A stretch of 64,000 nt of DNA from Piliocolobus tephrosceles (GCF_002776525.5 NC_045438.1:151885947-151949946), one strand, 5' to 3'. Positions 43,513-55,239 are shown, counted from the first letter of the stretch. A program made the numbers and translations. Notes: a model not told the origin generated them from the letters alone.

Positions 43513-43985
43513 GATGCCAGGAGTTTGAGACTAGCCTAGGCAACATAATGAGAACCCATGTCTGCAAAATGTTTTTTGTTGTTGTTGTTTTTAAGACGGA
43601 GTCTTGCTCTGTTGCCCAGGCTGGAGTGCAGTGGTGCGATCTCGGCTCACTGCAGCCTTTGCCTCCTGGATTCAAATGGTTCTCCTGCCTCAGCCTCCCG
43701 AGTAGCTGGGATTACAGGCACCCACCACCGTGCCCGGCTAATTTTTTTTGTATTTTTAGGAGAGGCGGGGTTTCTCGGTGTTAGCCAGGATGGTCTCAAT
43801 CTCCTGACCTCGTGATCCGCCTGCCGCGGCCTCCCAAAGTGCTGGGATTACAGGCGTGAGCCACCACGCCAGGCCCGTTTGTTTTTTAATTGGCTAGGCA
43901 TGGTAATATGTGCTTATAGTCCAGCTACTCTGGAGGCTGTGGCAGGAGGATCAGTTGAGCCCAGGAGTTTGAGATTACAGCAATG
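43513..43985 (+). mobile_element. 5'-truncated AluJ split by a reverse AluY
   Basis: CCAGGAGTTTGAGACTAGCC to TGTCTGCAAAA at 43513-43568 resumes as ATTGGCTAGGCATGGTAATA at about 43888. It fades near 43985, so the right monomer is also incomplete. Confidence 0.85.
43569..43874 (-). mobile_element. AluY element nested in AluJ
   Basis: (GTT)n-bearing tail, GACGGAGTCTTGCTCTGTTG, GGTGTTAGCCAGGATGGTC, CCTCGTGATCCGCCTGCC. Opposite orientation to the host Alu; the A-rich linker was the target. Confidence 0.92.
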
Positions 43986-45570
43986 TTATGAGAGTAGCTG
44001 GAAGTTACTCCAATGCTGCAAGAGTTTAGGGAAATCCAGAGTTGTAAAGTGCCAACAAAAATTATTAATTAAGGGGGATCTCTTACCCATCTCTTTGACC
44101 CTACAAAAAACATGGTGGTACTGAGTTTTTTAGCCTCACCCAAGCAAAAACAGAATAGGGCGTTGTATTTCTTATATCTGGATGCAAAAAATGAAATGTT
44201 AAGAGTAGATTATAAATCATTAAGTATTATGGATTTATGTTTTATGACAAGTTGGCGTTTACAGATTTCTAGGCTATTTTTTTCACATAGAGATACATAA
44301 AAGCTTTATTCTTGTTATTCAACTTAAATCTTTTATAATCTGCTCTCAATTTCCAGTATTGTGAAAAATGCTTTTTCTCTCTTTTTCGAGGCCCTTCCCT
44401 CCCCCTACCAGCCAGAGTCATGCAGTTAACAGTTCTGATAGTGCTTGGATTCATTTGTAGACTGCACATACCAAATGGGGCTGGCACCTCTTCATGGAAA
44501 TTGGGCCCAGTGGGCTATTTTACACTCGCCGAATGTGCTTGCCTCAGTAGAAGTTTATGTTTTATAGCTGATACTCCATTGACCATAGTAACCTGTTATA
44601 AAACATGATGTTTTGTCATTTGTTTTGTGTCTTCAGGGCTGAACATTTTATGGAGAGACTTTATTAACATTTAAAGAGACTTGATTAACCCTAAATATTA
44701 ACATGGTTTACCTGGAAAGTTTTTGAGCAGTGTTTTCATTTGATTCCTGGAATGTTCAAATAGCAAAGGCAGTCTCTGTGTGCATGTGTGTGTTTGTGGT
44801 TAAAAGCCAGCATTACCCAGAGACCTTCTGGTTCATGTGGAAATGATTATTATTACTATGATTATTGTTATTTTTAAAAATGAATAAATTGGCATTCTGA
44901 TTTTTTTTAACCTCAACGTTCCTTTAAAAACACTGTTGATTTGTATGGAGAAGGTTGATTTCCTGGAAGTAATAATATGATGTTAGAACTTCTTAGGCAA
45001 TTTTTTGGCTTGTTTATCAGGTAAACATCAAATAAATAGATTATGGGGAATGATTTTCCAGTAATCTCTTTTTGAAGTTTCTTTCCTAGAGAAAACGAAG
45101 TGGTCTATTAGGTGGAGTGGTTTGGAGGACGATTGCTCACAGGCACCCTGTCCTTACAGTGTGGGGAAGCAGAAAATACTCACAGTACTCCAGAGAAGCC
45201 CCCTTATTCTTTTTCATAAACTTTAGGTATGAAAGGCCTGTCCACTTTAAAGCTTTTGCCTGTGAAGATAAAGCAGAGATTGATTTTTAACCACTGTGCT
45301 CATATGGGGAAACAGAATGCAGGAGCTAAGATTTAAAGAAGCAGATGGGAAGAAGAGAAATAACCTCTTCTGGCATCCACCTGGAAGTGTCTCCCAAGAA
45401 AGAGGATGGACATCTTCTGATATTCATAAGTCAAGGAACTGCTGGAATTCTGCATTCCGTATACAGTATTCTACCTGTCAAGAGCCTCACCCAGGGAAGG
45501 AAAGTCGTCTTTATTCAGGAGATGGGGAGCAGGAGGCATTGAGGACTGCATAGCTTACTTTAAAAAAAAA
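43986..45570. other. Unclassified interval
   Basis: About 1.6 kb with no repeat family recognised. The overlapping frames at 45296-45553 (85 codons) and 45345-45542 (65 codons) are unrecognised. Confidence 0.4.
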
Positions 45571-45574
45571 AGTG

Positions 45575-46060
45575 CAATGCATTGCTTTTTAGTGTATTTA
45601 CAGAGTTGTGCAGCTATCACCACAATAAATTTTAGAACATTTTCATCACCCCAAAAGGAAATCCCATACCCATTAGCAATCACTTCCCATTTTCCCCCAA
45701 TCCTCTACCCTCCGCTCCTGGCAACCACGAAGCTGTTTCTCTATATATAGATTTGCTTGTTCTAGACATTCCATATAAATAGAATCATGCAATATGCGGA
45801 CTTCTGTGACTGACTTCTTTCACTTAGCATAATGCTTTCAAGGATCATCCACATTTCAGCATATATCAGTCATTCATTTCTTGTTATGATGGAATAATGT
45901 AACATTGTATGGCTATACCTCATTTTGTTTATTCATTTATCAGTTGATGGACATTTGGGTTGTCTCCACTCTTTCACTATTATGAACAGTGCTGCTATGA
46001 ACATTCCTTTCCAAGTTTTTGTGTAGACATAGTTTCATTTCTCTGTGCAGCCTACTTTTA
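45575..46060 (-). mobile_element. Old L1 (L1M) 3' part
   Basis: CAGCTATCACCACAATAAATT, CTCCTGGCAACCACGAAGC, CACTTAGCATAATGCTTTCA, GATGGACATTTGGGTTGTC: the reverse complement of an old L1 3' region. Confidence 0.88.
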
Positions 46061-46193
46061 GGTAGTTATAAATTAAGGTTGTAAATGATTTTTTTTTTTC
46101 ATTTTACACATTTGTTTGCTTCACAATGGCTTCCTGTCTCTTCTTACCTATCTCACTCTCCCAAAAACGATTTTTCTTGAGGACATAGAAAAA

Positions 46194-46219
46194 TACCCTT
46201 CTACCATTGTAGAAGGGTA
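46194..46219. repeat. Perfect 11-bp hairpin
   Basis: TACCCTTCTAC at 46194-46204 and GTAGAAGGGTA at 46209-46219 with a four-base loop CATT. It lies between an L1 and a MIR. No following T run, so not a terminator-like signal. Confidence 0.85.
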
Positions 46220-46229
46220 ATAATATCAA

Positions 46230-46420
46230 CCAACTTTTGCTAAGTATGAATGCCCAGACACTCTGCTAAGCATCGTATACGTGTTACAATATTTCTCACT
46301 TTATAGATGGGGGCTGAGGTTTAGCGAGGCTGCTGAGCCTGGAGGTCATTTAGCTGAGAAGGTGGAAGGGCTGGGATTTGGACCCACATCCTGTTTACTC
46401 AGCAAGGTCCGTGCTGTCTG
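46230..46420 (-). mobile_element. MIR element
   Basis: CTCTGCTAAGCATCGTATACG, CACTTTATAGATGGGGGCTG, CTGGGATTTGGACCCACATC: a reverse MIR core. Confidence 0.78.
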
Positions 46421-47559
46421 TTGATTCCCTCATAATATGACCCCAGATCATGCACCTGTTCAAATCTTAGAGAATTCTCTTTCTATTCATGGGCTTCTCC
46501 CAATTTGATCCTGAAAAGTAAAGAATATAAATCAGACTCTCCGTCCTAAGCCCTTGGACCTAGAGCAGGCATTTGTGTCCCCCTGTGACAAAAAGATGAT
46601 GGAATACTTCCCCCGCGTCTGAGTGCGGTGGTGTCATGGAAGCCCAGGGCTGACCGGTGTTAAGTTTAACCCGACTGTTCTCTCTGCCCTGCAGTTGCTT
46701 CATCTCCTCACCTTCAGGCTTCACCTCTCCTTCACTTCAACTTCCCAGAGATATTGCCATACCCTGGACCTGTGTATCAACTTGAACCCCCACATCCCCC
46801 ACTTGGACCTTTCTAAATCTTAAAATCTCAGACTCTGTAGTTCTCTCTGGGCGTAACCTCCTGACCCCCTTGCTTTCGCTCTCTTCCTCAGAACTCAGTT
46901 GTGCCCTCACTGTAAGCCTTGACTCATCCTCCACTCTTGGTCACTATAGCCACTTTCTTCAGGCTCTGTGTTCCTGCCCTCTAACTAGCCTAGACCTCAC
47001 GGCTTGAAAGTTTCACTGTGCATGCCCAATAGCTTAGTGCCATGCAGTCCTTTCCAGGCACGAATCCTGCATGATCTCCATCACCTGTACAGCTGCTTAG
47101 AGGCCCCCAAACCCAACTGATGGGTCCTGATGTAAATTCTTACTGTTAATTTGAGGAGAGTCATCATTGCTTCTCTAGTGGGCTCATGATCACATTTCCT
47201 ATGGGATCTATTCCAAACTTTTCCAGCGTCTTCAAAACTTACCCTCACCCTCGCTTTGGTAGAGGGGCATTTATTCTTCTTGCTTTTTTAAAATCTTGAA
47301 GAATCCAGGCATGAATCCTTCCACTCTCTTTTTCCCTTGAATTCTGTCCATTGCTCCTGTCTCAGAGTTGTAGACAAGTGTGTTGCATGCTGTGCTCACG
47401 GATCCCAGAGGAGCAAGAAGACCTCTCGCTCTGCAAGGCTCCGAGACTCCTCGCTTTCTGGATCCCTCTCTACCCTGACTTATCTGAGGCTTTGTCACCT
47501 AGGGTATCTCCCTCTCCTCCTTGATCTTTCATTATCTTCATCTTAACCAAAACCTTATC
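46421..47559. other. Pyrimidine-rich interval, possibly old LINE
   Basis: C/T-rich plus strand with CTTCACTTCAACTTCCC, CATCCCCCACTTGGACC and CTCCTTGATCTTTCATTATC. The texture resembles diverged L2/HAL1 coding sequence, but I cannot align it with confidence. Confidence 0.35.
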
Positions 47560-47909
47560 TTCAGTCTGTGAATGTGCCTAGTGGTGTGGCCTGTCTTTTA
47601 AAAAATAAAGGAGCCCTTGTTTTGACCTTGTTATCCTCAGGCAATTTCCATTTCTCTATTCTTTCTTTAACCTCAACATGTTTTGAAAACATAGTCTATG
47701 TTCTATTCATCCACATTATTACTACCCACTGAAGTCTGAGTCACCAAATCTTCTCTGTCATCCAAGCTCTGGAAACTTTTCAGCCCAGTGTCTTCATTGG
47801 CCTAAGACGGACTCAAACTAGTAAGCTTTTATTCAGTGGTTACTCCTAGACCTCTTTGCTGTATTTCCTCTGGTGGCTGCTGCCAGCCTTTTCTTTTCTT
47901 TTCTTTTTG

Positions 47910-47924
<15 letters not shown>

Positions 47925-47942
<18 letters not shown>

Positions 47943-48224
47943 GAGACGGAGTCAGGCTCTGTCGCCCAGGCTGGAGCGCAGTGGCCGGATCTCAGCTCAC
48001 TGCAAACTCCGCCTCCCAGGTTCACGCCATTCTCCTGCCTCAGCCTCCTGAGTAGCTGGGATCACAGGCGCCCGCCACCCCATCCGGCTAGTTTTTTGTA
48101 TTTTTTAGTAGAGACGGGGTTTCACCGTGTTAGCCAGCATGGTCTCGATCTCCTGACCTCGTGATCCACCCGTCTCGGCCTCCCAAAGTGCTGGGATTAC
48201 AGGCTTGAGCCACTGCGCCCGGCC
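47925..48224 (-). mobile_element. AluYR-type (Old World monkey) Alu
   Basis: On the element's own strand it carries four states typical of macaque/baboon AluYR copies: GGCTCAAGCC (plus strand GGCTTGAGCC), GGCCGAGACGG (CCGTCTCGGCC), AAAAAACTAGCCGG (CCGGCTAGTTTTTT) and GATCCGGCCACTG (CAGTGGCCGGATC). Low divergence, with target duplication TTTTTGGTTTTCTTTTCTT / TTTTTTGTTTTCTTTTCTT. It is the youngest-looking element here and the main evidence for the host lineage. Confidence 0.92.
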
Positions 48225-48292
48225 TCTTTTTTGTTTTCTTTTCTTCCCCTTCCCCTTCTTTCTTCTTTCTTCTTCTTCTTTTTTTTGTTTTT
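48225..48292. repeat. Polypyrimidine tract
   Basis: TTTTCTTCCCCTTCCCC then (TTC)n between two head-to-tail reverse Alus, derived from target duplication and Alu tail. Confidence 0.85.
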
Positions 48293-48588
48293 TGTTTTTT
48301 TTTTTTTTTTGAGACAAGATCTAGCTCTGTTGCCCAGGCTGGAGTACAGTGGTGTGATCTTGGCCCATTGCAACCTCTGCCACCAGGGCTCAAGTGATCT
48401 TCCCACCTCAGTCTCCCGAATAACTGGGATTACCGGTGCACGCCACCACACCCAGCTAATTTTTGTATTTTTTGTAGAGAGAGGGTTTTGCTGTGTTGCT
48501 CAGTCTGGTCTCCAACTCTGAGCTCAAGCAATCCGCCTGCCTCAGTGTCCCAAAGTGCTGGGATTACAGGTGTGAGCCACTGCATCGA
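48293..48588 (-). mobile_element. AluJ element
   Basis: Poly(T), GAGACAAGATCTAGCTCTG, CCAACTCTGAGCTCAAGCA, GTGAGCCACTGCATCGACC. Old. Confidence 0.9.
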
Positions 48589-49200
48589 CCTATTTATTTC
48601 TGAAAACACTCTTTGCCTGCCTTTATTTTCTCTTACCCTCTACTGCTCTGATCATTTCTACTTTATGTCTTCCTTCTTTTGTCCCTTTTCCTACTTATTC
48701 TTAAAAACTGATTCTGCCTAAGTGTGTATACTCACTTTTCTTCCTTGTTTCCATCTTCCAGGTCCTGAAGGAGTGTTGTGACTTGGTTACAGCCTATCTT
48801 CCTAACCTTACTCATTGCAGCCCAGGCTTCCCCATAATTATATACATGTTCCTCTCATACCTCAGGCCCTCTTGGTTTTCTGCTTCTGTGGCATCTCTGG
48901 TTTCTTTCACCTGGGATCCTCCTCTTGCCTCCCCTCTCTGCATTTCTATATATTCTTTTCCAGGACCACATCAAATTCTGTGTTCTCCTTATGACACAAT
49001 CTCAAATGACCCCAGGAAGTTATCTTTTTTTCGGTCCATGTTTTTAATGGGACCTTTCTTTCTTTTACTTGGTTTTCAAATTATTTGTTGAAACACATTT
49101 CTTTTAAACTACGGACTTGTGAGACAGTATGTTGATAATTCAACCCCTGTCCTTCAACACAGTAAATATTTGGTCAACGTTTGCTAAATGAAAGGAGCAA

Positions 49201-50200
49201 AAAGTATGGCTCTATGGGAACTTGTTGGTGAATGTCCCATTTTTATTTACCAATGAAGAAAAGCAAAACTTAGCAAAATGTGTGTGTGGAGAGATGGGTG
49301 GGGGAGGGTTGTTGTATGGTCTGAATGAAAATAATTAACTATTGTAATTTGCAAATCATTGCTCAGTGCACCATTTTGCAATTAACCAGATAGTTTTAGG
49401 GAAATATTAAATTATTCTCAAGCTTGGAAAATAGCAGTGAGTGTTATGGCATCACTACACAGCCCAGAATGAACTCCTGGATCCTCCAATCTCTTGTGTC
49501 AGATATACTGCATACTGGATACCCAAGGCATCAGGGATTCAGAGAAATTTTTCTGAAGGCCCTCTGGGTAGGAAGCCTGACTTTTATAGACTATTTTATA
49601 AAATTCTTTTTATTTTATTTTTCAATAGTTTCTCTACATTGTGTACAAACCACAGTAATTACTCACTCTCATTGTCTCTACTAATTACATCACTCCCATT
49701 TTGTTCTCCTGTGAACAAAGAAGAAAGGAACATGAGGTTGTTTTTTCATCTAGAAGAGGCAAGTTTGATATGTTTGACTAAAATAAAGTTTTGTGAATTT
49801 CAGCCAGCTCTGCCCTCCGGTCCATCAGGTGGACAGTGGAAAATCGGCTGTGATGCTAAAAATGGTCCTAATCGGGGGAAAGTAAGCTTTACCACCTCTT
49901 TTGTGATGATGAATGTGTCTTCAAGGGAATCAAAAAAGTTGTGCTTGACAGGCAAGGTGAAAAACCCAGGGATTTGCTGCAAGAATCTCTGCAGGAGAGG
50001 TAAAATGAAAAGGTTCACTGGAGTCTGGGACATTGCAGTGTTGCTGGCCCATCACCCTGAACAGTCTTCTGCTAACCTCCTCCAAGATGGGTGTCTGAGA
50101 GGAGCTGGGCCCGGCAGACAGATTCCACTCTTCTCTCTCCACCCCTGTCCCCTTTAGAACAAGCATATTAGAGGAGTGTCTGATGAGCTCACTATAGTCT
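49201..50200. other. Unclassified interval holding the longest non-repeat open frame
   Basis: No repeat family recognised over about 1 kb. The 238-codon frame at 49441-50157 is listed separately. Confidence 0.45.
49441..50157 (+). other. Unexplained 238-codon open reading frame
   Basis: Opens at 49441 and stops after ...LHPCPL. I see no Alu, L1 or other repeat beneath it. The first third is aromatic and hydrophobic (YRLFYKILFILFF near residue 50, a possible membrane segment or just T-rich DNA). The last third is rich in K/R, C and G (SRESKKLCLTGKVKNPGICC). No family is recognised, and there is no promoter, Kozak strength, splice site or poly(A) signal to support expression. It may be a chance frame in stop-poor sequence. 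Confidence 0.25.
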
Positions 50201-50216
50201 TTGTCAGGAGATTTTA

Positions 50217-50452
50217 TTTTTTATTTTTTTAATTTTTATTTTTGAGATGGAGTTTTGCTCTTGCTATCCAGACTGGAGTTCAATGGCGTGATCTCGGCTC
50301 ACTGCAACCTCCGCCTCCCCGTTTAAACGATTCTCCTGCTTCAGTCTCCCAAGTAGCTGGGATTACAAGCATCCGCCACCACGCCCAGCTAATTTTTGTA
50401 TTTTTAATAGAGATGGGGTTTCACCATGTTGGCAAGGCTGGCCTCCAACTCC
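50217..50452 (-). mobile_element. 5'-truncated AluS element
   Basis: A/T-rich tail, GAGATGGAGTTTTGCTCTTG, TTCACCATGTTGGCAAGGC, then stops at CCAACTCC, so about 55 bases of the Alu 5' end are missing. TGTCAGGAGATTTTA (50202-50216) and TGTCAGGACATTTTT (50453-50467) are its target duplication, so truncation occurred at insertion. Confidence 0.9.
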
Positions 50453-50467
50453 TGTCAGGACATTTTT

Positions 50468-50929
50468 ACAGCCATTTTTGTTTTAACCCTAACTGATGAC
50501 CATTGGAAGACCTAAAAACTCAGCTATGCAGAATAAATAAAATTGGTCTTTTTCTTTGCATCCTGAGGATAAATCTAAACAAACCCCTCTCATTGGCATA
50601 TCTCCAGCTACAACAGAGGGCAAATTTGAATGAATTATGAAGATTGAATTATCCACTTGGTCTTGGAGGTGGTCCCGTCTCCTGTGATGCGGGGGTGCAG
50701 ACATGTGTACAGGAAGCTTAGCTGAAGGCCTCTGTTTGGGAAAAGTGGAAATCAGTTTCCTGGGCAGTCAATTTTGGGGGTTTCAAAAACTTTATTTTTT
50801 TTCTGAAATGTATTGCAAATAACAAAGCTGTCCAAAATTAGACCACATGCTTTGCTCCGTTTATATTTCAGTGTCCTTGGCATGCCTGGTTTCTTTTCTT
50901 TCTTTTTGAAGCATTAATGTTTTGAATTG
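50468..50929. other. Unclassified interval
   Basis: No repeat or gene recognised. Confidence 0.4.
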
Positions 50930-51990
50930 CTGAATGTACAAAAGGTACGATAGATGTACAAGGAAAAATAACCGTCTCTCTTATTTCTGTGTCTAAGTCA
51001 CTTGAATTCTCACCTAGAAGCAGGTACCATTATCATTTTCTTGTGAGTCCTTTTAAGGATATTTTATGATTATATAAGCAAAAATATGAGTTTTTAAAAA
51101 CAATGTTTATACCCTACACACTATTCTGCCCTTTACCTCTTTTCACCTAACAGTGTGTCCTGGAAAACGTTTCTTGTCAGAACATAGAACAGCCTTATTC
51201 TTTCTTAGTATCTAAATAGTGTTTGATTGTATGATTTTGCCATACAAAATCAGTCCCACATTAATGGACAACCTTTTTTTTTTGGTGGTTTCCAATCACT
51301 TGCTACTATGAACAATGCTTCAGTGAACAACCCTCTATAAATAGCATGCTGTATGTCAGCAAGGATCTCTGGAGAAGAAATTACTAAAGGGGAATTGTTG
51401 GATCAAAAGGAATATGCAGTTTTAATTTTGGTAAACCTTGCCAAATTGCCCTCCAATTTGGCATGCATCCTATTGTATGCTCCTGCTAGCACTGTTTGAG
51501 TGTGCTTTTCTCCACAGACGATGTTTTTAAACTTCACGATCTTTGCCAATCTGAGAGGTGAAAACTACTATCTTCTGGTAGCTTTAATATGGGTTTCTGT
51601 TATTATGGTGATGGTTGAATATACTTTCGTATGTTTAAAAGCCGTTCCTATTTTCTTTTCTGGGAAATGTATATTCATGCTCATTGCCCATTTTTCTGCA
51701 ACGTTTTCGGTTTATCCTGTGAATTGATTTTTTTTTTTTTTTTTAAGGAGCACATAACAGCTCAAAAGAAGTTTAGTCCTTTTGTCTTAGGCCATTTTAT
51801 TTAAAATTTTTCTGTTTGTCTTTTGACTTTATGTTTTTTCCATGCAGGGTTTTTAAAAATGTAGGTTATCTTATTTATCAGAATTTTATTTTTTGGCTTT
51901 TAATTTTTTGACATACTTAGGTCTCTTCTACCCAGTGATTATAATTTTTAAATAGTCCCATATTTTTTATTAGTGTTTTAAAAATAATAG
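50930..51990 (-). mobile_element. Old L1 (L1M) 3' region
   Basis: Reverse old L1: TGCTACTATGAACAATGCTTC, GGGGAATTGTTGGATCAAAAG, CTTGCCAAATTGCCCTCCAA, GCCCATTTTTCTGC, and CTTAGGTCTCTTCTACCCAG. It continues beyond the Alu/L1 block as 52791-54090. Confidence 0.8.
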
Positions 51991-51994
51991 TTTT

Positions 51995-52302
51995 GGCCAG
52001 GCACAATGGTTCATACCTGTAATCCCAGCACTTTGGGAGGCCAAAGTGAGAGGATCACTTGAGGCCAGGAGTTAGAGACCAGTCTGGACAATACAGGGAG
52101 ACCCTGTTTCTAGAAAATAATAATAATAATAATAAATGGCCAAACGTGGTGGTGCGTGCCTGTGGGCCCAGCTACTCGGGAGGCTGAGGTGGAAGGATCA
52201 CTTGAGCCCAGGAGTTTGAGACTGTGTTTAGTTATGATCGTGCTACTGCACTCCAGCCTGAGTGACAGAGCAAGACCCTGTCTCTAAAAGAAAATAAAAA
52301 TT
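51995..52302 (+). mobile_element. AluJ element with (ATA)n linker
   Basis: GGCCAGGCACAATGGTTCA, GGATCACTTGAGGCCAGGAG. The central linker is expanded to (AAT)n near 52113-52134. Flanked by AAAAATAATAGTTTT and AAAAATTAAAAAGG-like sequence. Confidence 0.92.
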
Positions 52303-52305
52303 AAA

Positions 52306-52790
52306 AAGGTTTTATTGAGATATAATTCACATATCATAAAATTTACTTTTTTTTTTTTTGACACAGGATCTTGCTCTGTCACCCAGGCTGGAGTACAGTG
52401 GTGCAGTCACAGCTTGCTGCAACCTAGAACTCCTGGGCTCAAGCAGTCTCCTGCCTCAGCCTCCTAAAGTGCTAGGATTACAGGTGCGAGCCACTGTGCC
52501 CAGCCACAATTCACTCTTTTAATAAATGGGTTTTTAGTCTATTCATAGAATTATACAATCGTCATCACAACCTGATTTTACATTTTCATTACTCCAAAAG
52601 GAAAACCTTTACCCATTAAGCACTCACTCCCCCATTTCCTCCACCTTCTGGCCCCTGGTGTCCACTTAATCTGTGTTTTATCTCTATGGATTTGCCTGTC
52701 CTAGACATCTCATATAAATGGAACCATATAATATGCGGCCTTACACAACTGACTTTTTCCACTTAGCATAATGTTTTCAAGGTTCTTTTT
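52306..52790 (-). mobile_element. Second old L1 3' end inside the first
   Basis: TTTTATTGAGATATAATTCAC starts an L1 3' UTR, followed by CCATTAAGCACTCACTCCCC and CACTTAGCATAATGTTTTCAA. The ORF2 reading of the surrounding L1 stops at 51990 and resumes near 52790, so this is a nested L1 3' fragment. Confidence 0.68.
52347..52503 (-). mobile_element. Short Alu (monomer-like or internally deleted)
   Basis: About 157 bases with one GGCTGGAGTACAGTGG and one GGATTACAGGTGCGAGCC, so one monomer equivalent. Flanks AATTTACTTTTTT and AATTCACTCTTTT suggest it inserted as a unit. Confidence 0.82.
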
Positions 52791-54090
52791 CATATTTTTA
52801 TGCTTTCATTGTTTACGTTTAAATCTTTGGTCACCCTGGGATTTATTTTAGTGCAGGATGTGAATTAGGGATCTGTCATTTTTTAGGTGGCCATCTAATT
52901 ATTGGAAGTTCTTTCTCCCACTAAAATGCAGAGACACCCTTATCATTCACTGAAGTCCAGGATTTATTTGGATCGATCTCTTTTCTGTTGACCTTGCTAA
53001 GTATTCCTGTGCCCATGCACACTTTTACTTTCTAAGGCTTTATAATATTTTTAATATCTGATATGCTATTCTTTTCTTATTTCTCTTAATATCATTGTTA
53101 TGGCCATTCTTTCCTGTTTATTTTTCCATAGGAACTTCAGAATTAGCTTTCTAATTGGTATTTTTTGACATCATATACGTTTATAGATAAATATAGAAAG
53201 AATTATTCTCTTGATATTGACTTTCTATTCAAGAAGAAGACAGACCTTTGCAATTGTTCCTATCTCCTTCTGTGTCCCTCAGTAGTGTTTAACATTCTTC
53301 TTTATGTAGTTTTTTTTTTTTTTTTTTTTTTGAAATGGAGTCTCACTCTGTTGCCCAGGCTAAAGTGCAATGGAACGATCTTCGCTCACTGCAACCTCTG
53401 GCTCCCAGGTTCAAGCGATTCTCACACCTCAGCCTCCCGAGTCACTGGGACTACAGGTACCTGCCACCATACCTGGCTAATTTTTTTTTGTATTTTTAGT
53501 AAAGCGGGGTTTTACCATGTTTGGCCAGGCTGGTCTTGAACTTCTGATCTAGAACTCCTGACCTCAAGTGAGCTGCCTGCCTCGCCCTCCCAAAGTGTTG
53601 GGATAAAAGGCCTGAGCCACTGCGCCTGGCCCTCTTTATGTAGATCTTGCATATAGTCCGCCTTCAGTTTATCCCTAGGCGTTTTATATTTTTGTTGCTA
53701 TTTAAATATGGGATACCTTTTTACTGGTTGTCCTTTAGAAAGGTTATTGATTTTTGCATATTCTTTTGTTTCAGTTACCCTACAGAATTCTCTAATTAAT
53801 AATTTGTTCAACTGACTTGCCCAGGTCATAGCATTTATAATTAATAACAATTTTACTGCCACTTATAATTTTTATATCTCTTATTTATTTCTCTTATGCA
53901 GTTAAATGGGCTAAGATTAACAGATCAGTGTTAAACAACAGAGATAATGGTAGGCATCCTCGTGTTGTTCCTATTTTTAATGGGATGCTTCTCATGTTCC
54001 CCCATTAACAGTGAGGCTGCCTTTGGGGTGGAGCCTGTTTATTGTCCATTTGGCATTTGTAGGGCTTTTATAATGAGTAGAAAACATTTT
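52791..54090 (-). mobile_element. Old L1 (L1M) ORF2 region, continued
   Basis: TTGGTCACCCTGGGATTTATT, GGATGTGAATTAGGGATCTG, CTAAGGCTTTATAATATTTTT and TAGGCATCCTCGTGTTGTTCC are reverse ORF2 segments in the right order. Interrupted by an Alu at 53310. Confidence 0.8.
53310..53632 (-). mobile_element. AluSx element
   Basis: Poly(T), GAAATGGAGTCTCACTCTG, GGCCAGGCTGGTCTTGAAC. Exact target duplication TCTTTATGTAG at 53299-53309 and 53633-53643. A short internal duplication repeats the GAACTCCTGA motif (53550 and 53565). Confidence 0.95.
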
Positions 54091-55239
54091 GGAAATGCTG
54101 GATCTGACTGAATTATTTGCAGAAAGGTAAAGTATGCTGTGTTAGTTCTCCTGCAGTGATAAAATAGTAGTCTGATTTTTCTTACCAACATTGACAGGAG
54201 TTTATGAGTGGGAAGTCTGTGCTATAAGGGAAGAAGGCAGCAATTGTATTTTAATCTCATGCTATTTTTCTTTTGCCAACCAAGTGAAAAGACTAAGAAG
54301 CTATAGGAATATGTAGTAAAGGCTTTTGCTAAGAGAGAAAAGGAAGAAAGGTGGAAGAATGGAATGGAAGAAACGAGATAAAAGTATACCTCATTTTCCT
54401 CAGTGTCCTCCCAAATCAAGTCACCTGATAAACCAAATATTATTAGGGTAGTTTTTTTCCCCAAAATGTTATTACCAAAAAATGACACAAAGCACTAATT
54501 GTGAACAAAAATGATAAAGAGTCTCAGAAAAGGCTGGCAAGAAAATAGTGAAATATTTCATCATTTGTAAGCAAAAGATAATAATAAAGAGTTCCAAATA
54601 TTGGGAAACTACTAAGAGGAAAAATAATGCCTATTGAAACATGTTTATATGTTGATTCTTTTTGATGGTGCCATTAAAAAAAAAAAAAAAAAAAGAATGT
54701 TTTGATCTCTTGCAAAGAAAGCCAAACTGGAGAGGTATTTTATGAGCTAACCCCAAACCTGACATTACTCTAGTAATAAATACCAGGACAGGCTGTCCCT
54801 TGCATTAGCAGAACTGGAAAACAAAACAAAAGGCAGTAACAATTGAGGCTTTGATGCTTGTTGGAAACATCTAACATACAGAGTTAGTGTGTTGTGGTCA
54901 TAAACAAAAGGAGTTTAGGCTGACTCCATAAATTAGAGAAACTGATGCATCCTGTTGTTTGGAACACGCTACACAATTATCTGCATGACAGGCAGGAAAG
55001 AAAGCACGGGAGGGCAAACAGACTGCAGAACAGTGTGGCCACCCAGTTGGTTTTAGACACACACACCCCTGGTCTGCAGAGGTGTCTGTTTGACAGCCAG
55101 TCTCATGTCAGAACTTTCTTGTACGTGATTTTCCGATTGTAAGAACCACTGGGCTCTGGGTGGGCATCTCAGGCGAGTCTGCCTTAGTGTCGAGTTTGAC
55201 ATATGATAGCATCGTTAGGTGGTGTGTTTAGAAACCAAC
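54091..55239. other. Unclassified interval
   Basis: No repeat family recognised except an A-rich run near 54675-54693. The 88-codon minus frame at 54222-54488 is unrecognised. Confidence 0.4.

Larger units (their letters stand above)
47560..49200 (+). mobile_element. L2 element split by two Alus
   Basis: The first part, 47560-47902, contains TTCTTTAACCTCAACATG and CATTATTACTACCCACTGAAG. After the Alus, 48589-49200 continues with CTTTCACCTGGGATCCTCC. It ends CAACACAGTAAATATTTGGTC, the L2 3' terminus. The match is moderate in the first part and better at the 3' end. Confidence 0.55.

Noticed and set aside
53165..53539. 124-codon plus frame
   Set aside because: The T-run and C-terminal part are Alu, and the start is old L1 sequence.
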